A DNA stretch of 64,000 nucleotides. Origin: Variovorax sp. KBW07 (GTDB taxonomy: Bacteria; Pseudomonadota; Gammaproteobacteria; Burkholderiales; Burkholderiaceae_C). How positions within the stretch are numbered: position 1 is the stretch's first letter; each line of letters begins with the position of its first letter. The notes beneath the pieces are model-generated. The model was not told the DNA's origin. It made no database searches and saw only the letters and a list, made by a program, of their open reading frames with translations. The translations under genes and the position numbers were made by a program. The stretch spans positions 1-64,000 of the forward strand of contig NZ_QAJK01000045.1 of assembly GCF_003852515.1 (NCBI RefSeq), read 5' to 3'. Of the stretch, positions 55,682 through 64,000 are shown in pieces.

Positions 55682-56959
55682 TCAGGCGGTTGCCGATGCC
55701 GCGGGGAGCGACGAGGCCGCCTTTGCCTTGTGTGCGGCCTGCAACAACAGCATCAATCCCGCCAGCTGGAAGGCGCCGCCCACCCAGCCCACCGCGCTCA
55801 CGCCGAACAGGTCGATGGCCACGCCGCCGAATGCCGAACCGGCCGCAATGCCCAGGTAGATTGCCGAGGCGTGCAGCGACAGCGTCATCGGTGCGCGATC
55901 GGGTGCCAGGCGAATCAGCCGCACCGCCTGCGCCGGGCCGAAGCCCCAGCCAGCAAAGCCCCACAGCGCCGACAGACCGACGACGAGCGGCAGCGCCAGC
56001 CCGTGCGGCAGCACCTGCGCCGAGAACGACAGCCCGCCCAGCACCACGACCAGCATCAGCGCAAAACCTTGCGCCATGCGGTCGGCGCCGAAGCGGTCGG
56101 TGGCCCAGCCGCCGGCCGCGGTGCCGAAGGCCGCCGCCACGCCGATCAAGGCGAACACCGCGCTCGTACCTTGCGCCCCGAAGCCCAGCGTGCCCGACAG
56201 GAACAGCGCGACATAGGTGTAGAAGCTGAAGCCGCCGGTGGCCCAGAGCATGCTGACCAGCAACGCCGGCAGCACGCCCGGCTCGCGCGCCACGGCAAAG
56301 GCCGGCGTGCGCTGCGTCGTCGTGGCGACTGCGGACGTGGCAGCCGTGGCCGTGACCATCGCCAGCTTGCGCGGCAGCCCGAGCACCAGCCCCCAGGTGG
56401 CCAGCGCCGCCACCGCGGCAATCAGCAGGTAGGCCGTGCGCCAGCCACCCCAGCCCGCGATCCAGGCGCCCAGCGGCACGCCGAGCGCCACCGCCAGCGT
56501 GCCGCCGCCGGTCACGATGGCCAGCGCGCGCCCGCGCAGCGCCGGCGAAACCATCGCCGCCGCCACGGCGCTCGCCGTCGGCAGGAACACGCCGGCCACC
56601 AGGCCTAGCGCCACCCGTGCCAGCGCGAGCTGCGCGAAGCCGGTCGCCATCGCCGCCGCCAGCGTCAGGCCCGAAAAGGCCGCGAGGCTGGCAATCAGCA
56701 GCGGGCGCCGGCTGAAGCGCGCGAACAGCGCGGCCATCAGCGGCGAGCCGATGGCGTAGCTCAGCGCGAACAGCAGCACCAACTGGCCGGCGCGTGTTGC
56801 GCTGACGTGCAGGTCGGCCGCCAGAAGCGGCAGCAGTCCCGCGACCATGAAGCTTTCGGTGCCGATGGCGAAAGCGCCCAGCGCGAGCCAGGCCAGGGCC
56901 AGAGGCAGGCGTTCGGCAGGCTGCCGTACTTGCGGGGCGGTGGAGGGGGCGGTGTTCAT
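55682..56959 (-). CDS. MFS transporter (DHA1 type)
   Basis: A 425-residue exporter-like protein with 12 predicted helices and the sequence ALGAFAIGTESFMVAGLLP in helix 1, as in arabinose efflux/AraJ- and sugar-efflux-type DHA1 members. Motif A is seen as a degenerate GSPLMAALFARFSRRP. It is divergent from a MocR regulator over an 82-base gap with an inverted repeat, so it is probably controlled by it. Substrate unknown. Confidence 0.92.
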   Translation of the reverse strand: MNTAPSTAPQVRQPAERLPLALAWLALGAFAIGTESFMVAGLLPLLAADLHVSATRAGQLVLLFALSYAIGSPLMAALFARFSRRPLLIASLAAFSGLTLAAAMATGFAQLALARVALGLVAGVFLPTASAVAAAMVSPALRGRALAIVTGGGTLAVALGVPLGAWIAGWGGWRTAYLLIAAVAALATWGLVLGLPRKLAMVTATAATSAVATTTQRTPAFAVAREPGVLPALLVSMLWATGGFSFYTYVALFLSGTLGFGAQGTSAVFALIGVAAAFGTAAGGWATDRFGADRMAQGFALMLVVVLGGLSFSAQVLPHGLALPLVVGLSALWGFAGWGFGPAQAVRLIRLAPDRAPMTLSLHASAIYLGIAAGSAFGGVAIDLFGVSAVGWVGGAFQLAGLMLLLQAAHKAKAASSLPAASATA

Positions 56960-57007
56960 GAAGAGACTCCGTTGAGCGTTCCAAGGCCTTCAGAATAGGC
57001 TTGCGAT

Positions 57008-57026
57008 TGGCTCTTCAAAAGAACCA
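57008..57026. promoter_or_regulatory. Inverted repeat, MocR operator candidate
   Basis: TGGCTCTT-CAA-AAGAACCA pairs 7 of 8 positions and lies 15 bases before the MocR ATG in the divergent gap. Position over the regulator's own leader suggests autoregulation plus control of the MFS exporter. Confidence 0.5.
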
Positions 57027-57041
57027 CAATCAGCGAAGTTC

Positions 57042-58508
57042 ATGGAACCACTTTTCGAACTCGCCATTCGCCTGCCGGACAGCGGCTCGCGCGACCTGCT
57101 GCGCGAGGTGCACCGCCAGCTGCGCAGCGCCATCCTCGATGGCCGGCTGCAGCCCGGTGCGCGGCTGCCGGCCACGCGCGCGCTGGCGCTGCGCCTGGGC
57201 ATCTCGCGCAACACCATGCTCGCGGCCTACGACCTGCTGCTGAGCGAGGGCTACCTGCTGGCGCGCCCCGGTGCCGGCACCTATGTGGCCGACACGCTGC
57301 CGCAGTCGCGGCGCGGGCGCACCGCCCGCACTGCAAAGGGTTCGGCCGCCAGGCGCGATCCGCGGCTGGTGCCGCTGAACGTGCCGGGCGCCGACCTCGC
57401 ACCCACGCTGCAGCCGCAAGCGTCGCGCGACGACTTCCGTGTCGGCCTGCCCGACATCGCCGCCTTTCCCTTCGACATCTGGCGCCGCCTGTCCGACCGC
57501 GCGTTGCGCCACCTCGCGCGCAAGCCGGCCGACTACGCCGATCCGCAGGGCCAGGCCACGCTGCGCGAGGCCATCGCCAGGCACGTATCGTTCACGCGGG
57601 CGGTCGGTTGCACCGCCGACGACATCGTGGTCACGGCCGGCGCGCAGCAGGCCTTTGGGCTGCTGGCGCGCATCCTCGTCGTGCCGGGGCGCACGGTGGT
57701 CGCGGTGGAAGAGCTGTTCTACCCGTCGCTGCGCGAAGCCCTGCTGGCCGCGGGCGCGAAAGTGGTCACCGTGCCGACCGACACCGAGGGCCTGTGCATC
57801 GACCGCATCCCGCCCGAGGCGCGCGTGATCTGCGTGACGCCCTCGCACCAGTTTCCGACCGGCGTGGCCATGTCGCCGCAGCGCCGCGCCGCGTTGCTGG
57901 CCTTTGCGCGAGTGCGCAACGCCGTGGTGATCGAGGACGACTACGACAGCGAATTCCGCTTTGCCGGCCGCCCGCTCGACGCACTGCAGACGCTCGACCG
58001 CGCCGAGTCGGTGTTCTACGTCGGCACCTTTTCAAAGAGCCTGTTTCCCGCGCTGCGGCTGGGCTTCGTGGTCGCACCGCCCTGGGCCCGCACGGCGCTG
58101 GTGCGGGCGCGCGAGCTGGCCGACTGGCATGGCCCGGTGCTCGGGCAGGAGGCGCTGGCCGCCTTCATCGCCGAAGGGCACCTGGCGCGCCACATCCGCA
58201 AGATGCGCAAGCTGTACGGCGCGCGCCGCACCGCGCTGATCGACGCACTGGCGCGGCATGGCGAAGGGCGGCTCGAAGTGATTCCGTCCGATGCCGGGCT
58301 GCACCTGTCGGCCTGGCTGCGCGGCGGCACGCGGGCCGACACCGTGGTCGAACGCGCCGCCGCGGCCGGCATCACGCTGCCGCCGCTGTCGCGCTTCGCA
58401 CTGGACCCGCTGGCGCCTGATGCACCCAACGGCCTGGCCTTCGGCTACGGCCTGATCGGTGAATCGCAGATCGACGGTGCGATTCGGCGGCTCGTCGCGC
58501 TGCTCTGA
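57042..58508 (+). CDS. MocR/PdxR-type regulator (GntR-aminotransferase fusion)
   Basis: A 488-residue fusion of an N-terminal GntR winged helix (about 15-85; LPATRALALRLGISRNTMLAAYDLL) and a C-terminal fold-type I aminotransferase domain (about 130-488). PLP lysine is Lys332 in TFSKSLFP; the EDDYDSEFRF block holds the PLP Asp. Such proteins use PLP or an amine adduct as effector and control vitamin B6, GABA or taurine genes. Here the divergent MFS exporter is the likely target. Confidence 0.93.
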   Translation: MEPLFELAIRLPDSGSRDLLREVHRQLRSAILDGRLQPGARLPATRALALRLGISRNTMLAAYDLLLSEGYLLARPGAGTYVADTLPQSRRGRTARTAKGSAARRDPRLVPLNVPGADLAPTLQPQASRDDFRVGLPDIAAFPFDIWRRLSDRALRHLARKPADYADPQGQATLREAIARHVSFTRAVGCTADDIVVTAGAQQAFGLLARILVVPGRTVVAVEELFYPSLREALLAAGAKVVTVPTDTEGLCIDRIPPEARVICVTPSHQFPTGVAMSPQRRAALLAFARVRNAVVIEDDYDSEFRFAGRPLDALQTLDRAESVFYVGTFSKSLFPALRLGFVVAPPWARTALVRARELADWHGPVLGQEALAAFIAEGHLARHIRKMRKLYGARRTALIDALARHGEGRLEVIPSDAGLHLSAWLRGGTRADTVVERAAAAGITLPPLSRFALDPLAPDAPNGLAFGYGLIGESQIDGAIRRLVALL

Positions 58509-58515
58509 AAAGGCT

Positions 58516-59571
58516 TCAGCCGATTCCCAGCATCCGCTTGTTCGCGGCCACGTCGACGCCGCCGGCCGCGAAGTCGTCGAAGGCCCGGTCGGCTACGCGG
58601 ATGATGTGCTCGGCAATGAAGGCCGCGCCTTCGCGTGCGCCGTCTTCGGGGTGCTTGATGCAGCACTCCCACTCCAGCACTGCCCAGCCCGGAAAGTCGT
58701 ACTGCGCCATCTTCGAGAAGATGGCCTTGAAATTCACCTGCCCGTCGCCCAGCGAGCGGAAGCGGCCCGCGCGGTTGATCCAGCTCTGGAAGCCGCCGTA
58801 CACGCCCTGCTTGCCGGTCGGGTTGAATTCCGCGTCCTTCACGTGAAAGATCTTGATGCGCTCGTGGTAGTGGTCGACGTAGGCCAGGTAGTCGAGCTGC
58901 TGCAGCATGAAGTGGCTCGGGTCGTACAGCAGGCAGGCGCGCGGGTGGTTGTTCACGCGCTCCAAAAACATCTCGTAGCTCACGCCGTCGTGCAGGTCTT
59001 CGCCGGGGTGGATCTCGTAGCCCACGTCGACGCCCACCGCGTCGAAGGCATCGAGGATCGGGCGCCAGCGGCGCGCCAGTTCGTCGAAGGCTTCCTCGAT
59101 GAGTCCCGGCGGGCGCGGCGGCCACGAGTACAGGTACGGCCAGGCCAGCGCGCCGGAGAAGGTGGCATGCGCCGTGAGCCCCAGGTTGGCCGAGGCCTTG
59201 GCCGCGAAGTGCAGCTGCTGCACCGCCCATTGCTGGCGCTTGACCGGATCGCCACGCACCTCGGGCGCCGCGAAGCCGTCGAAGCCCGCGTCGTAGGCCG
59301 GGTGCACCGCGACCAGTTGGCCCTGCAGGTGGGTCGAGAGCTCGGTGATCTCCAGGCCGTGCTTTGCCAGCGTGCCCTTCACTTCGTCGCAGTAGGTCTT
59401 GCTTTCGGCGGCGCGCCGCAGGTCGAACAGGCGTGCGTCCCAGCTTGGAATCTGCACGCCCTTGTAGCCGAGCCCCGCGGCCCAGCCGGCAATGCCGTCG
59501 AGCGTGTTGAACGGTGCGGTGTCTCCGGCGAACTGGGCCAGAAAAATGGCCGGGCCCTTGATGGTTTTCAT
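58516..59571 (-). CDS. Sugar phosphate isomerase/epimerase family TIM-barrel protein
   Basis: A 351-residue AP-endonuclease-2-type TIM barrel. The metal ligands are seen as Glu in VGYEIHPGED, Asp-His in LLYDPSHFML, His in IFHVKDAEF and a late Glu in VLEWECC. This family includes xylose isomerase-like and inosose dehydratase-like enzymes acting on cyclic polyols or keto sugars. It is convergent with MocR, 7 bases apart, and divergent from the peptidase C26 gene. Substrate not indicated. Confidence 0.88.
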   Translation of the reverse strand: MKTIKGPAIFLAQFAGDTAPFNTLDGIAGWAAGLGYKGVQIPSWDARLFDLRRAAESKTYCDEVKGTLAKHGLEITELSTHLQGQLVAVHPAYDAGFDGFAAPEVRGDPVKRQQWAVQQLHFAAKASANLGLTAHATFSGALAWPYLYSWPPRPPGLIEEAFDELARRWRPILDAFDAVGVDVGYEIHPGEDLHDGVSYEMFLERVNNHPRACLLYDPSHFMLQQLDYLAYVDHYHERIKIFHVKDAEFNPTGKQGVYGGFQSWINRAGRFRSLGDGQVNFKAIFSKMAQYDFPGWAVLEWECCIKHPEDGAREGAAFIAEHIIRVADRAFDDFAAGGVDVAANKRMLGIG

Positions 59572-59657
59572 TGGCTTGTCTTCCTTATTCGGTGGGGCAG
59601 CGTTGAAAGCATACTTGGCGTGTCGTCCGACCCCGCGCGAGAGGCCAACGAGCCACA

Positions 59658-60590
59658 ATGGATTTTCCTTTTCGCATCAACCGTTCAGTTCGCGCTGACA
59701 GTCCCGCGATGACGCAACCTGTTTCCGCACGGCTCAAGATCGGCCTGTCCGCCTGCTTCTCGCACGCCGACCCGGCCCGGTCGCTCTTCACCAACAAGAC
59801 GCTGCAATACGTCGAGCAATCGATCGCGCACTGGCTCATGTCGGCCGGCGCCATGGTCGTGATGGTGCCCTGCCCCACCGGCGAAACCGCGCGCGGCGAC
59901 ACCAAGCTGTCGCACTACGCCGAGTGGCTCGACGGCGTGGTGATGCATGGCGGTGCCGACGTCTGGCCCGGCAGCTACGGCGAAGTGCCGCTCAAGGACG
60001 CATGGATCGGCGACCAGATCCGCGACCTGTACGACCTGGCGCTGGTCGAAGCCTTCGAGCAGGCCGGCAAGCCCATCTTCGGCGTGTGCCGCGGGCTGCA
60101 ACTGATCAACGTGGCCTTCGGCGGCACGCTCTACCAGGACATCGAGGCACAGCACTCGGGCGGGCTGCGCCACCGCGACCCGGTGACCTACGACCAGAAC
60201 TTTCACGAGATCGAGATCGTGAAGGGCACGCGCCTGTCGAAGCTCTATCCGCAGCTGGACACCGCGCGCGTCAACAGCATTCACCACCAGGGCGTGAAAG
60301 ACATCGCACCCGGTTTCGACATCGAGGCCTGGAGCCTGCCCGACCGCGTGCCGGAGGCCATTCGCCGGCGCGCCGACCGGGGGCGCAGCTACATCGCCGC
60401 GACCCAGTGGCACCCCGAGTTTCATAAGTACGGCAGCACCGAGACGGTCGACGACACGCCGATCCTTCACGACTTCCTGTGGGCCTGCGCAACCGCGAAG
60501 GTCGCGCCGAAGACGCTGCCGCGCTCGGGCCCCGGCAAGATCCGCGACCGCGCGGCGCGGGTGCTGCGGCAGGCGCTGCTGCGCCGCTAG
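59658..60590 (+). CDS. Peptidase C26 family (gamma-glutamyl-GABA hydrolase-like)
   Basis: A 310-residue class-I glutamine amidotransferase-like hydrolase. Catalytic Cys144 (GVCRGLQL), His252 and Glu254 (QWHPEF) are present. PuuD of this family splits gamma-glutamyl-GABA in putrescine breakdown. No other puu genes are adjacent, so another gamma-glutamyl substrate is possible. Starts at ATG 59658 or ATG 59709. The C-terminal 35 residues are Arg-rich and longer than in PuuD. Confidence 0.88.
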   Translation: MDFPFRINRSVRADSPAMTQPVSARLKIGLSACFSHADPARSLFTNKTLQYVEQSIAHWLMSAGAMVVMVPCPTGETARGDTKLSHYAEWLDGVVMHGGADVWPGSYGEVPLKDAWIGDQIRDLYDLALVEAFEQAGKPIFGVCRGLQLINVAFGGTLYQDIEAQHSGGLRHRDPVTYDQNFHEIEIVKGTRLSKLYPQLDTARVNSIHHQGVKDIAPGFDIEAWSLPDRVPEAIRRRADRGRSYIAATQWHPEFHKYGSTETVDDTPILHDFLWACATAKVAPKTLPRSGPGKIRDRAARVLRQALLRR

Positions 60591-60613
60591 CTGTTGCTAT
60601 TTATTGCCCGCGG

Positions 60614-60799
60614 TCAGCGGCGGTCCGAGCGGTTCGTCGTGCCGCTGACGCTCGCGTCGATGGTGCCGAACACCGTGACGCCGCTGCCGGACGAGGTGCT
60701 CGAAGTGCCGGACGCACCGCCGGCCGATCCCGTGCCGGCACAGCCCGACACCAGCACGCCCATCGCGATGGCGAAAACAGCTGCAATGATTGATTTCAA
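60614..60799 (-). CDS. Tiny Ser/Gly/Thr-rich lipoprotein
   Basis: From a TTG start at 60799 (with CTGGAG upstream), the gene encodes 61 residues. A signal peptide and VLVSGC lipobox (Cys about 19) are followed by a Ser/Gly/Ala/Thr-rich tail ending TTNRSDRR. Entericidin-like or outer-membrane small lipoproteins look similar, but I do not recognise this one. It is convergent with the C26 gene, 23 bases apart. Frame and lipobox are the only evidence. Confidence 0.6.
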   Translation of the reverse strand: MKSIIAAVFAIAMGVLVSGCAGTGSAGGASGTSSTSSGSGVTVFGTIDASVSGTTNRSDRR

Positions 60800-60936
60800 G
60801 ACGGACTCCAGGGGAAGGATGAGACTGCGGCCACTATAGGCCGCAGCCCTTTCCGCGCTGTAACAACATGCCCGCTGGCGGCAGGGTTGTTGTTGCCGCA
60901 ATCGCGGCACAACCCCGCCCAGCCGGCCCGCGCCGG

Positions 60937-61809
60937 TCAGCGCGGATCGGTCGCCAGCAGCATCGCGACCATCGATCGCAGGTGCTCCTGCAGCCGCGCC
61001 GCGCCGGTTTCGTCCAGCGCCAGCGTGGCCTCGTCCATGTAGAGCCTGCGGTTGATCTCGACCTGGATGCTGTGCCGGTTCCCTGCCGGGTTGCCGTGCC
61101 GTCGCACCAGCTCCACGCCCTTGTACGGGTGGTTGTAGTCCACGCTGTAGCCCAGCGCGCGCAGGTGCTCGCACAGCTTGTGCGACAGCGCGGGCGCGGC
61201 CGTGCTGCCGTCCCGGTCGCCGATCACGAAGTCCGCATGCGCAAGGCCCGGGAAGTCGGTGGCATGGCTGCCCGCAATGGCCGGCATCGAGTGGCAGTTG
61301 ATGTGGATGCTGTAGCCGTGCCGTGCGTGCGCTTCGTCGATGGCCTGCGCCACCGCCGCGTGGTACGGACGCCAGCACTGGTCGATGCGCTGGCGCACCT
61401 CGTCCACCGTGAGCGGCCGGTCGTAGATCGGCAGGCCTTCGTCGGTGAGCTTCCAGATCAGGCCCTTGCCCAGGCGCACTTTCGACAGCACGCGCGGATC
61501 GGTCGACACCGGCCCGGTCCACGGGCCGTCGAGCATGGTGGTGTCGACCTCGGTCATGTCGCGGTTGGCATCGAGGTAGCTGCGCGGAAAGTGCGCCTCG
61601 ATCCAGGCCGCGCCCATGTCGCTCGCGAAGGCATAGAGCTTCTCGACGTGGGTGTCTTCGGCCCGGCGCAGCGTGGCGAGGTCGCACACGGGCCGGAAGT
61701 CGTCGGGGTAGACGGTGCCGCTGTGCGGCGAGTCCAGCACCAGCGGGGTGTGCCCGGCGATGCTCGTCACCTGGGCGCGGGTTTGAATCAGTTTCAGAAC
61801 TGGATGCAT
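60937..61809 (-). CDS. N-formylglutamate amidohydrolase family protein
   Basis: A 290-residue metallohydrolase of the HutG-type N-formylglutamate deformylase family. The DSPHSGTVYPDDF block (about 26-38) and HINCHSMPAI plus FVIGDRDGST blocks carry His/Asp/Glu metal residues. In histidine breakdown it yields glutamate and formate, but no other hut genes are near. A Bug-type binding protein gene just upstream on the same strand (12 bases apart) suggests uptake and hydrolysis of an N-formyl or related acidic compound. Confidence 0.9.
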   Translation of the reverse strand: MHPVLKLIQTRAQVTSIAGHTPLVLDSPHSGTVYPDDFRPVCDLATLRRAEDTHVEKLYAFASDMGAAWIEAHFPRSYLDANRDMTEVDTTMLDGPWTGPVSTDPRVLSKVRLGKGLIWKLTDEGLPIYDRPLTVDEVRQRIDQCWRPYHAAVAQAIDEAHARHGYSIHINCHSMPAIAGSHATDFPGLAHADFVIGDRDGSTAAPALSHKLCEHLRALGYSVDYNHPYKGVELVRRHGNPAGNRHSIQVEINRRLYMDEATLALDETGAARLQEHLRSMVAMLLATDPR

Positions 61810-61821
61810 AGGCAGTGTCGG

Positions 61822-62784
61822 TCAGTCCAATCGGATGCGCGCGAAGGCAGCCACCTTCTTCATCTTCTCGATCTCGCTCGCAATCTGCTTCGTGAACTCC
61901 GCGGGCGTGGTGCCCGAGGCATACAGCCCCTGCAGCGACAGGCGCTCGCGCACCGAGCTGTCCTTCAGCGCGGTCACCACGGCCTGCTGCATGCGCTGCA
62001 CCAGCTCGGCGGGCGTGCCGGCCGGCGCGATCATGCCGAACCACGACGGGTCGTTGTTGGCGGGGTAGCCCAGCTCGCCGTAGGTCGGTACTTCGGGCAG
62101 CACGTCGAGGCGGCCGCTCCACGACACGGCCAGCGCCTTCAGCTTGCCCGCCTTCACGTGCGGCAGCGACGACGCCACCTGGTCGAAGTACACCGGCACC
62201 TGGCCCGCCAGAACGTCGTTGATGGCCGGGCCCGCACCGCGGTAGGGGATGTGCACCATCGAGGTTCCGGTGCTGCTCTTGAACAGCTCGCCCCACATGT
62301 GGCCGATGGTGCCGTTGCCCGGCGAGGCGTACGACACCTTGCCCGGGTTGGCCTTCAGGTACTTCACCAGTTCGGCGAAGCTGCCGACCGGCAGCACGGA
62401 CGGGTTGATGACCACCACGCCCGGTGCCTTCACCAGCTCGGTCACCGCGACGAAGCCCTTGATCGGGTCGTACGGCAGCTTTGCGTACACGGCCGGGTTG
62501 ACGCCGTGGGTGGACAGCGTGGCCACGCCGAAGACCAGGCCGTCCGGCGTGGCGCGGGCCAGCTCGGCCATGCCGATGGAGCCGCCGGCGCCGGCGCGGT
62601 TGTCGATCACCACGGGCTGCTGGAGGATCTTGGCCAGGGGCTCGGACAGCACGCGGGCCGTGATGTCGGTGGCGCCGCCGGGTGGGAAGGGCACGACCAG
62701 GCGAATCGGCTTGCCTTGGGCAAAAGATATTCCTGGAACGACGGAAGCGGCGGCCAGTGTGGAAATGAAATGACGACGTTGCAT
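61822..62784 (-). CDS. Tripartite tricarboxylate transporter (Bug/TctC) solute-binding protein
   Basis: A 320-residue periplasmic binding protein with a short signal peptide (to about Ala22-Gln23) and the family pattern LVVPFPPGGATDITAR, IDNRAGAGGSIGM and APAGTPAEL. It is upstream of the N-formylglutamate amidohydrolase in one operon and is divergent from a LysR gene with a perfect inverted repeat between. The ligand is probably the hydrolase substrate or a close acid. Confidence 0.93.
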   Translation of the reverse strand: MQRRHFISTLAAASVVPGISFAQGKPIRLVVPFPPGGATDITARVLSEPLAKILQQPVVIDNRAGAGGSIGMAELARATPDGLVFGVATLSTHGVNPAVYAKLPYDPIKGFVAVTELVKAPGVVVINPSVLPVGSFAELVKYLKANPGKVSYASPGNGTIGHMWGELFKSSTGTSMVHIPYRGAGPAINDVLAGQVPVYFDQVASSLPHVKAGKLKALAVSWSGRLDVLPEVPTYGELGYPANNDPSWFGMIAPAGTPAELVQRMQQAVVTALKDSSVRERLSLQGLYASGTTPAEFTKQIASEIEKMKKVAAFARIRLD

Positions 62785-62856
62785 GAGGTTCTTCCAATGA
62801 AACAGGGAGAGATGGAGCGATTTGCTGCATTACTCGAAGCAAAGGATATACCCGCT

Positions 62857-62877
62857 AACATTCTGATCTGGAATGTT
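62857..62877. promoter_or_regulatory. Perfect inverted repeat, LysR operator candidate
   Basis: AACATTC-N7-GAATGTT is a perfect 7-bp inverted repeat 17 bases before the LysR ATG and 73 bases from the divergent Bug gene. A second inverted repeat TTTGCT-N11-AGCAAA (62821-62843) lies beside it. Confidence 0.6.
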
Positions 62878-62894
62878 TTAATGGGCATCTCGCC

Positions 62895-63848
62895 ATGTCA
62901 CTGCGCCGCCTCAACCCGCCCCTGAACCTGTTGCGTGCCTTCTCGACCGTGGTGCGCTTCGGCGGCGTCTCGCGCGCTGCGGAAGCGCTGCACCTGACGC
63001 AGGGCGCGGTCAGCAAGCAGGTTCAGGAACTCGAGCGCTGGATCGGCGCACCGCTGTTCGAGCGCAGCCGCAAGCGGCTGGCGCTCACGCCCGCCGGCGA
63101 GCGCTACGAGAAGGCGGTGCGCGCCCTGCTCGCACAGTTAGAGGCGGCCACGCTGGAGCTCATTACCAGCGGCGACGGCGGTGGTGCGCTGCACCTGTCC
63201 ACGCTGCCCACCTTCGGCGCCAAGTGGCTGATTCCGCGGCTGCCCGACTTCCAGCGCCGGCATCCGCAGATCACGCTGCATTTCGTGCCCTTCGTGCATG
63301 GCTACGACTTCGAGCGGCCCGAGCTCGACTGCGCCATCTTGTTCGGCGACGGCCACTGGCCCGGCGCCCGCTCGCACTACCTGTCGGGGCAAGACGTCGC
63401 GCTGATCGCGCCGCGCGCGGCGCAGGCCGAGACCGTCATCAATACGCCGCAGGACGTGGCGCGCTGCACGCTGCTGCGCCACGTGACGGTGCCGCAGTCG
63501 TGGGTGCAATGGAGCGAGACGCACGGCGTGCGCGGGCTCGACCCGCTGGCGGGCCCGCAGTTCGACCAGTTCCAGACCATGATCCGCGCGGTGATGGTGG
63601 GCATGGGCGTGGCGCTGGTGCCGCGCTGCCTGGTGCAGGACGAAATTGCCTCGGGGCTGGTGGACGAGCCGCTGCCCAACGGCGGCTACCGGGGCAACGA
63701 GGGCTACTGGTTCTGCTACCCCGAAGGACGCGGCCAGCTGGCCACGCTCGACCATTTCCGCAACTGGCTGCTGGCCGAGGTCGACCGCAGCGCGGAAGTG
63801 ACGGGGGCAGTAGCGGTGGCGTCGCCGCCGTCGGCCGCCCTGCCCTGA
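62895..63848 (+). CDS. LysR family regulator (GcvA-like)
   Basis: A 317-residue LysR protein with a helix-turn-helix (about 25-50; VSRAAEALHLTQGAVSKQVQEL) and an effector domain typical of the GcvA subgroup (GALHLSTLPTFGAKWLIPRLPDF). It is divergent from the Bug/N-formylglutamate hydrolase operon, its likely target. The C-terminal 20 residues are Ala/Val/Pro-rich. Confidence 0.93.
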   Translation: MSLRRLNPPLNLLRAFSTVVRFGGVSRAAEALHLTQGAVSKQVQELERWIGAPLFERSRKRLALTPAGERYEKAVRALLAQLEAATLELITSGDGGGALHLSTLPTFGAKWLIPRLPDFQRRHPQITLHFVPFVHGYDFERPELDCAILFGDGHWPGARSHYLSGQDVALIAPRAAQAETVINTPQDVARCTLLRHVTVPQSWVQWSETHGVRGLDPLAGPQFDQFQTMIRAVMVGMGVALVPRCLVQDEIASGLVDEPLPNGGYRGNEGYWFCYPEGRGQLATLDHFRNWLLAEVDRSAEVTGAVAVASPPSAALP

Positions 63849-63852
63849 CCGG

Positions 63853-64000
63853 TTATTCGGGCTTTGCGCCCGAAGCCTTCACCGCCGCGCCCCAGAGCCC
63901 GATCTCGCTTGCCACGAAGCGGTCGAACTCGGGCCCGCTCGTCGGCGCCGGCTCGGAGCCCCGCTCGCGGATGAAGCGCGCCATCTGCTCGCTCTTCAAT
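63853..64000 (-). CDS. Bug/TctC solute-binding protein, partial (C-terminal end)
   Basis: The last 48 codons before a TAA stop read as the end of a TctC family protein, finishing EIGLWGAAVKASGAKPE; the rest is past the window edge. It is convergent with the LysR gene. This is the third member of this family in the window. Confidence 0.7.
   Translation of the reverse strand, partial: LKSEQMARFIRERGSEPAPTSGPEFDRFVASEIGLWGAAVKASGAKPE

Noticed and set aside
60855-60925. Inverted CAAC/GTTG and TGCCGC/GCGGCA repeats as a terminator for the hydrolase gene
   Set aside because: Stems are short and interrupted, and no T run follows on the minus strand.

Overview
The window reads as a chromosomal segment of a high-G+C betaproteobacterium of the Comamonadaceae, most likely Variovorax or a close relative. 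This is an inference from codon use, gene content (many orphan TctC/Bug-type solute-binding proteins, LysR regulators facing their targets, DUF3649-PepSY-DUF3325 iron genes, an extended IF-1 beside dbpA) and short ATGA/GTGA gene overlaps. There are no rRNA or tRNA genes, no CRISPR array and no recognisable transposase. Nearly every base is coding.

Layout. 0.2-8.7 kb: a thioester alpha-2-macroglobulin and penicillin-binding protein 1C, joined by a pair of inverted REP-like repeats, one of which is translated as part of PBP1C. 8.7-12.8 kb: a secreted phytase-like esterase, then a Fur-box-preceded DUF3649/PepSY/DUF3325 membrane operon. 12.9-18.5 kb: an aldo/keto reductase with a divergent LysR gene, a small insert with two lipoprotein genes flanked by perfect 65-bp direct repeats, and a tightly overlapped speD-murU-pepP operon on the minus strand. 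18.7-21.8 kb: transketolase and glyceraldehyde-3-phosphate dehydrogenase. 21.9-31.3 kb: two lipoproteins, a small monooxygenase, an NRAMP transporter, YciI, pirin, a VOC protein, amidase, AraC/GyrI regulator and a CYTH-CHAD protein. 31.4-38.5 kb: SlyD, a LysR regulator divergent from DoxX/FMN-reductase/pirin, an M20 amidohydrolase with a Bug protein, a glycine-zipper protein and a small TPR protein.

38.6-45.2 kb is the clearest pathway: hydroxyproline breakdown. It holds a DHDPS-family deaminase, an amino-acid binding protein, 4-hydroxyproline 2-epimerase, a three-subunit D-hydroxyproline dehydrogenase and a GntR regulator, led by an AT-rich palindrome. 45.2-51.6 kb: fatty-acid desaturase, an EamA exporter divergent from LysR, an acyltransferase, a MerR/TipAS-like regulator and small conserved proteins. 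51.6-55.3 kb: a MATE exporter ending in a hexanucleotide repeat, DbpA helicase and an extended IF-1. 55.7-64 kb: an MFS exporter divergent from a MocR regulator, a TIM-barrel isomerase, a peptidase C26 protein, a tiny lipoprotein, N-formylglutamate amidohydrolase with a Bug protein and divergent LysR, and the tail of another Bug gene cut by the window edge.

The most unusual structure is the 15.0-16.1 kb insert. Its 65-bp direct repeat is exactly where the ends of the convergent LysR and pepP genes overlap, so both reading frames survived the insertion. Five divergent or self-facing regulators each have a clear inverted repeat in their intergenic region, giving specific operator predictions.
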